A stretch of 9,410 bases of DNA from an uncultured Gaiellaceae bacterium. Lineage in GTDB: Bacteria; Actinomycetota; Thermoleophilia; Gaiellales; Gaiellaceae. Below are positions 1-5,695 of this stretch, piece after piece. The translations under genes were made by a program, and so were the position numbers. The notes under the pieces were generated by a model. That model was not told where the DNA came from. It did no database searches and saw only the letters and a program-made list of their open reading frames with translations. The stretch spans positions 1 through 9,410 of the forward strand of contig CATPAS010000114.1 in NCBI GenBank assembly GCA_955652075.1, written 5' to 3'. Position 1 is the stretch's first letter; every line of letters begins with the position of its first letter.

Positions 1-827
1 CCGGCCCGCGCACGTTCGAGCTGATCTTCGTCGACGACGGGTCGACCGACGGCACGTTCGCGGCACTCGAACGCCTGCACGGCGGCGACCCGCGTGTGCG
101 TGCGGTGCGGTTCAAGCGCAACTTCGGCCAGCATCCCGCGATGCACGCCGGCCTGTCTCGCGCGCGGGGCGACGTGGTGGTGACGATGGACGGCGACCTG
201 CAGAACCAGCCGGAGGACATCCCGAGTCTGGTCGAAGCCGTCGAGGCCGGCTACGACGTCGCGAGCGGTCGTCGCCGCTCGCGCAAGGATCCGGTCGGCC
301 GGTCCCTGCCGTCGCGCCTGATCAACGGCATGCTTCGCCGCTTCACGGGCGTGTCGATCTCGGATTTTGGGTGCGCCTTCAATGCGTACCGCCGCCAGGC
401 CGTCGAGCCGATGCTTTCCTCGATCGGCAAGCAGAAGTTCACCAAGGCTCTTGTTCTCTCCGGCGGCGCGAGCGTCGTCGAGGTGGACGTCGCACATGCG
501 CCGCGGCACGGGCCGTCGCGCTACTCACCCCTTCGTCTCACGCGGCTCGCACTCCATGTGCTGGCCGGCTACTGGCCGCAACCCATCCAGTGGATCGGCG
601 TGCTCCTGGGCGTTGTCTGTTCGCTTGTTGCGTTCGTGCTCGGCATCTACGGCGTCATCTTCTGGATCGACGAGGCGAATTTCCCAGGCCCGCTGTTCGG
701 CGGCGTCGCGATTCTCTCCGTCCTAGGGATCCAGGGCTTCATCCTGGCGCTGATCGGCGAGTACCTCGGCCGCATCCAGCGCGACGTCGAGGGCCGCCCC
801 ATCTACACGATCGACCGCGAGCTTTAG
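1..827 (+). CDS. Family 2 glycosyltransferase, ArnC/GtrB/DPM1-like, membrane anchored (5' truncated)
   Basis: The reading frame is open from base 3 to the TAG at 825-827, giving 274 visible residues; the true start lies upstream of the window, so the GTG at 96 is not the start. Visible GT-A motifs are the nucleotide-binding FVDDGSTDGT (about nt 30-59), the metal-binding MDGDLQNQPEDIP (about 186-224), and SDFGCAFNAYRR (about 360-395). Two C-terminal membrane helices follow (about 591-668 and 702-767), then GEYLGRIQRDVEGRPIY, a tail typical of polyprenyl-phosphate glycosyltransferases. Such enzymes move a sugar from a nucleotide donor to undecaprenyl or dolichyl phosphate on the cytoplasmic face of the membrane. 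About 40-50 N-terminal residues are missing compared with the usual length of about 320. The sugar cannot be told from sequence. An antisense gene separates it from the downstream operon, so it is probably a different transcription unit. Confidence 0.9.
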   Translation, partial: GPRTFELIFVDDGSTDGTFAALERLHGGDPRVRAVRFKRNFGQHPAMHAGLSRARGDVVVTMDGDLQNQPEDIPSLVEAVEAGYDVASGRRRSRKDPVGRSLPSRLINGMLRRFTGVSISDFGCAFNAYRRQAVEPMLSSIGKQKFTKALVLSGGASVVEVDVAHAPRHGPSRYSPLRLTRLALHVLAGYWPQPIQWIGVLLGVVCSLVAFVLGIYGVIFWIDEANFPGPLFGGVAILSVLGIQGFILALIGEYLGRIQRDVEGRPIYTIDREL

Positions 828-831
828 CCGC

Positions 832-850
832 GCGAAAGCTGCGCTTTCGC
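832..850. terminator. Perfect 8-bp hairpin between convergent genes, possible terminator
   Basis: GCGAAAGC (832-839) and GCTTTCGC (843-850) are perfect inverted repeats around a 3-base loop, starting 5 bases after the glycosyltransferase stop and 62 bases beyond the stop of the convergent receiver gene. There is no T-run on either side, so it is not a classic intrinsic terminator, though hairpins without U-tracts are common at gene ends in actinobacteria. It could serve both strands. The rest of 828-912 shows nothing else I can name. Confidence 0.45.
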
Positions 851-912
851 CCGGAGTTGCGAACGCCCGCTTCGCTGGTGAATGTGCGAGGGCTAAGTCC
901 GCGCGCGCACTC

Positions 913-1317
913 TCATTTGTGGGTCGACGCCACGGGCGCCGCAGCAAGGATTGCTTCTTTGAGCTGGTCGTGCAGCGCGCCTTTCACCAGCAATGCGACG
1001 GCCCCGGCCTCGCGCGCCTGGTCGGCGAGCTGCGGCTCGTCGAGGCCCGTGACGAGGATCACCCTCGTCTCCGGGCTGCGCTTGCGCAGGCGGCGCGCTG
1101 TCTCCAGACCGTCGATCTCCGGCATGCGCACATCGATCACAGCTACCTCGGCGTGCTGGCTGATCGCGAGCTCGATGGCCGTGCGGCCGTCGCCCGCGGT
1201 CCCGATCACCGTCAGCCGGTCGTCGTGGCCGAGCAACAGCGCAAGCGCGTCGACGAACAGACGATGATCGTCGACGATCACCACCCGAACCGGAGTGGAC
1301 TGGAAATCTCTGGGCAT
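913..1317 (-). CDS. Stand-alone response regulator receiver domain (NarL-type REC, no output domain)
   Basis: This 134-residue protein reads from ATG (1317-1315) to TGA (915-913). It is one complete receiver domain: VVIVDDH with the acidic pair D16-D17, the phosphoacceptor D62 in VIDVRMPEIDG, the switch threonine T90 in ILVTG, and the conserved lysine K112 in LLVKG. The N-terminal half resembles NarL/FixJ-type receivers, but the protein stops 22 residues after K112 with no helix-turn-helix or enzymatic domain, and the 85 bases left before the neighbouring gene cannot hold one. It would accept phosphate from a histidine kinase and act by protein contact or as a phosphate sink. The open frame continues upstream on the minus strand to 1812, but that part is antisense to the dehydratase gene and lacks REC character, so I start at 1317, where CAGGAG lies one base upstream (unusually close). 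No kinase is in view. Confidence 0.87.
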   Translation of the reverse strand: MPRDFQSTPVRVVIVDDHRLFVDALALLLGHDDRLTVIGTAGDGRTAIELAISQHAEVAVIDVRMPEIDGLETARRLRKRSPETRVILVTGLDEPQLADQAREAGAVALLVKGALHDQLKEAILAAAPVASTHK

Positions 1318-1331
1318 GCTCCTGTGACCTG

Positions 1332-1337
1332 AGAGTA
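1332..1337 (-). promoter_or_regulatory. Possible -10 element for the receiver gene
   Basis: On the minus strand, TACTCT fits the actinobacterial TANNNT -10 pattern and ends 14 bases before the ATG at 1317. I see no convincing -35 hexamer 16-18 bases upstream, where the sequence is a G-rich run. Such short matches arise often by chance. Confidence 0.25.
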
Positions 1338-1376
1338 ATCCCCACCCTCCCCCGAATGGCACCTGGCCCAAACACG

Positions 1377-1382
1377 TAGGCT
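1377..1382 (+). promoter_or_regulatory. Possible -10 element of the seven-gene operon, leaderless start suggested
   Basis: TAGGCT fits TANNNT and ends 7 bases before the GTG at 1390, the spacing at which transcription would begin at or next to the start codon. That is the usual geometry of leaderless actinobacterial genes. No clear -35 is seen around 1354-1360. The 72-base gap at 1318-1389 is the only non-coding stretch before the operon, so its promoter should be here. Alternatively GTAGG at 1376-1380 is a weak ribosome binding site. Confidence 0.35.
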
Positions 1383-1389
1383 CTGTCGC

Positions 1390-2394
1390 GTGGCCAAGCG
1401 CGTCCTCGTAACAGGCGGGGCGGGATTCATCCCGTCCAACTTCATCCACCATCTGCTGGCCAAGACGCCGTACGAGGTGGTGTCCCTCGACGCGCTCACG
1501 TATGCGGGGAATCTCGACAACCTGAACGGGGCGATGTCGCACGAGCGGCTCTCGTTCGTGCAGGGCGACATCCGCGACGTCGACCTCGTGCGTGAGATCG
1601 TCGCCGAGGTAGACGTGATCGTGAACGCCGCGGCCGAATCGCACGTCGAGAAGTCGATCGATGAGGGCGCGCGTGAATTCGTCACGACGAATGTGGAGGG
1701 GACGCAGATCCTGCTCGATGCGATCCGTGAGGCGCCGGTGGAGCGGTTCATCCTGTTCTCGTCGAGTGAGGTCTACGGCACGGCGGAGTCCGCGCCCATG
1801 GACGAAGAGCATCCGATCAACCCGCGCAGTCCGTACGCGGCGACAAAGGCGGGTGCCGACCGACTCGCTTACTCGTACTTCGTCACCTACGGGCTACCCG
1901 TGGTGATCGTCCGGCCGTTCAACAACTACGGGCCGCGCCAGCATCCGGAAAAGGTCGTTCCACGGTTCATCACCCAGGCGTTGCAGGACCGTCCGCTCAC
2001 CATTCACGGCGACGGACATGCCAGCCGCGACTGGCTCTACGTGGACGACGACGCGGAGGCGATCGAGGCCGTGATCGACGCGCCGCTCGAGAACGTGGCG
2101 GGCGAGGTGCTCAACGTGGCGACGGGCATCGACATCCCCGTCACGGAGGTCGCGGACGCCGTGCTCGAGGCGCTCGGGAAGCCGTCGTCCCTCAAGACGT
2201 TCGTGACGGAGCGTCCCGGTCAGGTCGACCGGCATATCGGCTCGACAGACAAGATGGAGCGCCTGACGGGTTGGCGGGCGCGAACGTCGTTCGAGGAAGG
2301 TCTCGCGCGCACCATCGCGTGGTACCGCGAAAATGAGGTGTGGTGGCGGGGGATCCTCCAGAGCAAGACCGGGGCAAGCGTCTCCTCGTCCTAG
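1390..2394 (+). CDS. RmlB-like NAD-dependent sugar-nucleotide 4,6-dehydratase/epimerase (extended SDR)
   Basis: This 334-residue protein starts at GTG 1390. Its N-terminal Rossmann motif is TGGAGFIPS (residues 8-16), followed by LTYAGNLDNL (36-45), a signature of dTDP-glucose 4,6-dehydratases, NAAAESHVEKS (79-89), the catalytic Y149xxxK153, RPFNNYGPRQ (175-184), and RPGQVDRH (275-282). Length and C-terminus (AWYRENEVWW) match the RmlB family. By family knowledge it makes a 4-keto-6-deoxy sugar nucleotide in the cytoplasm, feeding the aminotransferase two genes on. Two features depart from RmlB. The third Gly of GxxGxxG is Pro15, and the catalytic Thr-Asp-Glu is Ser125-Ser126-Glu127 in SSSEVYG. 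The latter resembles GDP-mannose dehydratases, UDP-glucuronate decarboxylases and LegB-type UDP-GlcNAc 4,6-dehydratases (TSE). Substrate and exact reaction are therefore open, and I give no gene symbol. Its 3' end overlaps the next gene by about 50 bases. Confidence 0.88.
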   Translation: MAKRVLVTGGAGFIPSNFIHHLLAKTPYEVVSLDALTYAGNLDNLNGAMSHERLSFVQGDIRDVDLVREIVAEVDVIVNAAAESHVEKSIDEGAREFVTTNVEGTQILLDAIREAPVERFILFSSSEVYGTAESAPMDEEHPINPRSPYAATKAGADRLAYSYFVTYGLPVVIVRPFNNYGPRQHPEKVVPRFITQALQDRPLTIHGDGHASRDWLYVDDDAEAIEAVIDAPLENVAGEVLNVATGIDIPVTEVADAVLEALGKPSSLKTFVTERPGQVDRHIGSTDKMERLTGWRARTSFEEGLARTIAWYRENEVWWRGILQSKTGASVSSS

Positions 2395-3584
2395 GCGCCG
2401 GGCCGGCCCAGCTGGGCCTGCTCGCAGCTGCGCGTGCTCGTGAACTGCATGTGATCGCACTCGACCGTCATCCGTCGGCTCCCGGCTTTCGGTATGCCGA
2501 CCGCCGTGCGATCGTCTCGACGGAGGACGAGTCGGGCATCGAGCGGCTCGCGAGCGCGGAGCGCGTGGACGGGCTGATCGCACCCGGCATCGACTGGCCG
2601 GTCGCGATCGCGGCGCGGATCGCGGAACGCCTCGCATTGCCGCATCCCATCTCGCCCGAGACCGCGGCGCTGTCGATCTCGAAGCTGCGCCAGCGCGAGC
2701 GCTTCGCGGCAGCGGGGGTGCCGCAGCCGGCGTACGAGATCTGCTCCGGCGCGGACGAGGCGACCGCCGCCGCCGAACGGATCGGCTTTCCCTGCGTGAT
2801 CAAGGCGCCCGACCGTCAGGGCCAGCGCGGGATCACGCTCGTCCAGGCCGCGGAGGACATCGCCGAGGCGGTGCGTGTCGCGCTCGATGCGTCGCGAACG
2901 GCGACGCTGCTCGTCGAGGAACACGTTCCGGGACGTGAGGTGACCGTGAACGCCTTTTCCTCCGCCGGGCACTTCTACCCGCTGACGGTGACCGACCGGC
3001 TGACCGCGCCGCTGCCGGCTTTCGGCGTCGCACTCACCCACGCCTGGCCGAGCGAGCTCGAGCCGCCCGAGATCGGCGCGGTCGTGGAGGCAGCGGCAGC
3101 CGCGGCGGCGGCGGTCGAGATCGAGAACGGACCGAGCTACACGCAGGTGCTCGTCGGGCCGGACGGGCCCCGCGTCGGCGAGCTCGCCGCGCGTCTCGGC
3201 GGTGGGCACGACGCCGAGCTCTGCCGCGTGGCGCTCGGAGTCGACCTGAACGGCATCTCGCTTTCGGCAGCGCTGGGCGAGGAGATACCGGCTGCGAGCC
3301 TCGCGCCCGTCGCGCGCGTCGGCGGTGCGTGCGTGCGCTTTCTCGTCGCACCGCCGGGCGAGCTGCGCGAGGTCACCGGCATCGAGGAGGCCTTTGCGCA
3401 GGAGGGCATCCGCGGCATCCGCATCTACCGCCGCCCTGGCCATGTCTTCGAGGAGTTCCGTCGCGGCGCCGACCGGGCGGGAGCGATCCTGGCCGTCGGC
3501 GAGAGTCGTGAGCAAGCGCTCCAGCGCGCTGACCGCGCCGAAGAGACAATTCGATTCGAGACGGATGTCAAAGCTCTCGTCTGA
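2340..3584 (+). CDS. ATP-grasp carboxylate-amine ligase-like protein
   Basis: This protein of 414 residues starts at the tandem GTG-GTG (2340/2343); no later start leaves the N-terminal fold intact. GAGG at 2335-2338 slightly favours 2343. Domains: a PurK/CarB-like pre-ATP-grasp Rossmann region (residues 14-115, KRLLVLGAGPAQLG), then ATP-grasp with K155 in FPCVIKAPD, a glycine loop at 158-165 (DRQGQRGI), the adenine hinge LLVEEHVPGREV (190-201), and the metal site GELAARLGGGHD (280-291, E281 and R285). An extra C-terminal domain of about 90 residues follows. The family activates a carboxylate as an acyl phosphate and joins it to an amine or other nucleophile. Lying between a sugar dehydratase and a sugar aminotransferase, it may acylate the amino sugar, for example with an amino acid; this is inference. 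A run of eight alanines (251-258) forms an odd low-complexity helix just before the metal-binding segment. It overlaps the previous gene by about 50 bases, suggesting translational coupling. Confidence 0.85.
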   Translation: MVAGDPPEQDRGKRLLVLGAGPAQLGLLAAARARELHVIALDRHPSAPGFRYADRRAIVSTEDESGIERLASAERVDGLIAPGIDWPVAIAARIAERLALPHPISPETAALSISKLRQRERFAAAGVPQPAYEICSGADEATAAAERIGFPCVIKAPDRQGQRGITLVQAAEDIAEAVRVALDASRTATLLVEEHVPGREVTVNAFSSAGHFYPLTVTDRLTAPLPAFGVALTHAWPSELEPPEIGAVVEAAAAAAAAVEIENGPSYTQVLVGPDGPRVGELAARLGGGHDAELCRVALGVDLNGISLSAALGEEIPAASLAPVARVGGACVRFLVAPPGELREVTGIEEAFAQEGIRGIRIYRRPGHVFEEFRRGADRAGAILAVGESREQALQRADRAEETIRFETDVKALV

Positions 3585-3600
3585 CTCACGGCGCGCAACG

Positions 3601-4704
3601 ATGCTCGGCTTCCAGCCGCCGGCGATCGGCGAAGAGGAGATCGCGGCCGTCGCGGAGACGCTGCGCACCGGCTGGTTGACGACCGGGCCGCGCGCAGCCG
3701 AGCTCGAGCGGCGCATGGCGGAGTACCTGGAGGCCGAGCACGTGCTCGCGCTCGCATCCGGGACGGCGGCTCTCCACCTCGCGCTCGTTGCGCTGGGCGT
3801 TGGGCCGGGCGACGAGGTGATCACGACGACGATCACCTGGCCCGCGACCGTGAACGTGATCGTGCACAGCGGCGCGACGCCGGTCTTCGTCGACGTGCTC
3901 GAGGGTGACCTCAACATCGACCCCGCCCTGGCTGCGGACGCCGTGACCGCGCGGACGAAGGCGATTGTGCCGGTCGACCTCGCGGGACAGCCGGCAGATC
4001 TCGATCCGCTGCTCGAGCTCGGAGTCCCGATCGTCGAGGACGCCGCTCACGCCGCGGAGAGCTGGTACCGCGGGCGGAAGGTCGGCTCCATCGCCGACGT
4101 GACCTGCTTCTCGCTCTACGCGACGAAGAACATCGCAGCCGGCGAAGGCGGGCTGATCGCGACCGGCCGCGACGATGTCGCCCAGGCAGTGCGCGATCTG
4201 CGGCTGATGCGGCGCGGCGACGGCTCGCGCTACGACATCGCCGTGCCCGGCTACAAGGCGAATCTCTCCGACGTGCTCGCGGCGATCGCGCTCTGCCAGC
4301 TCGACAAGGTCGAGCGGCACGCCGAGATCCGGCGTCGTCAGTTCGCAGCGTACGACGACGTTGTCGCGGAGCTGGCCGGAATCACGCCGCTCACCCGTGA
4401 CGACCGTGACGTGCATGCGCTTCACCTGTACGTCGTGCGTGTGGACCGAGAAGCTGCGGGTGCGACGCGCGACGAGTACCAGCGCGCGCTCGCCGAGGAG
4501 AACATCGCGACGTCGATTCATTTCCTCCCCGTGCACAAGCTGACCTTCTATCGGGAGCGGTTTCCCGACCAGGCCGCCCTGCCGGTAGCGGAACGCGCAG
4601 GTGACGAGATCCTCTCGCTGCCGTTGTCGCCGGCGCACTCCGACGGCGACATCGCCGACGCCGTCTCGGCCTTGAGACGCGTACACGAGCGCTTCACGGG
4701 ATGA
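3601..4704 (+). CDS. DegT/DnrJ/EryC1/StrS PLP-dependent sugar aminotransferase
   Basis: This is a 367-residue fold-type I aminotransferase acting on nucleotide-linked keto sugars. Visible motifs are LASGTAALHLAL (51-62, PLP phosphate binding), IVEDAAHAAES (144-154, D148 pairs with the PLP ring nitrogen), and FSLYATKNIAAGEGG (170-184, Schiff-base Lys176). YKANLSDVLAAIALCQL (218-234) and IHFLPVHKLTFYRERF (306-321) resemble C4 aminotransferases of the ArnB/PseC/VioA kind. The likely role is glutamate-dependent amination of the 4-keto sugar made by the RmlB-like enzyme; no 3,4-ketoisomerase is present, which favours a 4-amino product. I chose ATG 3601 because MLGFQPPAIGEEEI matches the usual family N-terminus. 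ATG 3565 (12 residues longer, overlapping the ATP-grasp gene) is possible and has a weak GAG upstream, but its extra codons are TCA/TCT-rich. Its stop overlaps the next start as ATGA. Confidence 0.92.
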   Translation: MLGFQPPAIGEEEIAAVAETLRTGWLTTGPRAAELERRMAEYLEAEHVLALASGTAALHLALVALGVGPGDEVITTTITWPATVNVIVHSGATPVFVDVLEGDLNIDPALAADAVTARTKAIVPVDLAGQPADLDPLLELGVPIVEDAAHAAESWYRGRKVGSIADVTCFSLYATKNIAAGEGGLIATGRDDVAQAVRDLRLMRRGDGSRYDIAVPGYKANLSDVLAAIALCQLDKVERHAEIRRRQFAAYDDVVAELAGITPLTRDDRDVHALHLYVVRVDREAAGATRDEYQRALAEENIATSIHFLPVHKLTFYRERFPDQAALPVAERAGDEILSLPLSPAHSDGDIADAVSALRRVHERFTG

Positions 4705-5681
4705 CCCGCAAGCTTCTCGTCAGGATCCTCCTGACGCTGGCCGTCACCGGCGGCTGCCTGGCCTACATCCTCTGGCAGCTGAACGTGCGGAGGACGGCGC
4801 ACATCCTCGTCCACTCGAATCTCGGCTGGTTCGCGGGCGCGGTGGTCGTGATGCTCGCGGGCGTCCCGCCGATGGCGTACCGGTGGCAGAAGCTGCTCGA
4901 GGCACGGGGGATTCATGAGCGGCTTGCGTGGTTGATCCGCTCGTACCTCGTCTCGTACACCGCAGGGCAAGTGCTCCCGACCGCAGTTGGGGGAGACGCC
5001 TCGCGTGTCTACGAGAGCGCGCGCCGCCATCCGGGCAGGCTCGGCGATCTGACCGCGATCGTTCTGCTCGAGCGTGCGCTGGGCGGGGTGGCGACGCTCG
5101 CCCTCGCTGCGATCGGCTTCGCGCTCGCCGTCGGCCGCTACAACGTCGGCGCCTATCTCTGGGTCGAGGGAGCGTTCGTTGTCGGCACGATCGTCCTGGC
5201 GCTCCTGTTCTTCTCCCATCGCGCCCGCGGGCCGCTGCGCCGTTTCGTTCCGCTCCTGCGCCGCCTGCGCATCGAGAGGGCGCTGCGCGCCCTCTATGAA
5301 GGCGTGCACGTCTTCCGCGCACACGTCCGGCTGATGGCCTGGATCTCACTGCTGACCCTCGGCGTGCAGGCGGTGCGCGTTCTGGCGATCTGGATGGCCG
5401 GCCGGTCCGTCGGGATCGAGCTTTCGCCCCGCCCCTACTACGTGATGGGCCCGCTCCTCTTCCTTGTCATCCTCGTGCCGTTCACGATCAACGGCCTCGC
5501 GGTGCGCGAGGCGTTCTTCGTCAGCTTCCTGACCCAGCTCGGGGTCGACAAGGAGTCCGCGCTGGCCTGCGGCTTTCTGTTCTTCGTCGTCACGATCGCA
5601 ATCGCGCTGCCCGGCGCAGTGATTCTGGCAGTCGAGAACCTGCGTGGGGTCGCGCGGCCCCGAGCGCCCGAGCTGAGATAG
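4701..5681 (+). CDS. LPG-synthase-TM/YbhN-like (UPF0104) polytopic membrane protein
   Basis: This is a 326-residue integral membrane protein whose ATG is inside the ATGA overlap with the aminotransferase, so the two are probably translationally coupled. Hydrophobic helices lie near residues 6-24, 42-57, 118-144, 152-171, 212-231, 246-266 and 288-311. Family hallmarks are visible: YRWQKLLEARG (60-70), SYTAGQVLPTAVGGDASRVY (85-104), the ER pair at 124-125, and NGLAVREAFF (264-273). The family includes the membrane half of MprF, AglD and YbhN, with proposed roles in moving or modifying lipids; in glycan loci these proteins are often found beside polyprenyl-phosphate glycosyltransferases. There is no soluble aminoacyl-transfer domain, so it is not a full MprF. 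A role with the lipid carrier of the glycan made here is inference. Confidence 0.87.
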   Translation: MTRKLLVRILLTLAVTGGCLAYILWQLNVRRTAHILVHSNLGWFAGAVVVMLAGVPPMAYRWQKLLEARGIHERLAWLIRSYLVSYTAGQVLPTAVGGDASRVYESARRHPGRLGDLTAIVLLERALGGVATLALAAIGFALAVGRYNVGAYLWVEGAFVVGTIVLALLFFSHRARGPLRRFVPLLRRLRIERALRALYEGVHVFRAHVRLMAWISLLTLGVQAVRVLAIWMAGRSVGIELSPRPYYVMGPLLFLVILVPFTINGLAVREAFFVSFLTQLGVDKESALACGFLFFVVTIAIALPGAVILAVENLRGVARPRAPELR

Positions 5682-5695
5682 CCTCCGCCGCGGCC

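Noticed and set aside
371..1267. A 298-codon plus-strand frame running from inside the first glycosyltransferase across the receiver gene
   Set aside because: Arg/Ala-rich without motifs and out of frame with the clear glycosyltransferase and opposite the clear REC gene.
1265..1280. A perfect 16-base palindrome, TGATCGTCGACGATCA, as a possible operator
   Set aside because: It lies inside the receiver gene and is just the codons of the conserved VIVDDH motif with preferred GC-rich codon choice; most likely coincidence.
1318..1812. Upstream extension of the receiver-domain frame to 299 residues
   Set aside because: The extension is antisense to the dehydratase N-terminus, shows no domain, and the REC fold begins just after ATG 1317.
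2391..3917. A 508-codon minus-strand open frame opposite the ATP-grasp gene
   Set aside because: No recognisable motif; the plus strand here encodes clear ATP-grasp and aminotransferase motifs. Long antisense frames are usual at this GC content.
3586..4686. A 366-codon minus-strand open frame opposite the aminotransferase
   Set aside because: Arg/Val/Asp-rich with no domain; mirror of a gene with an intact PLP active site.
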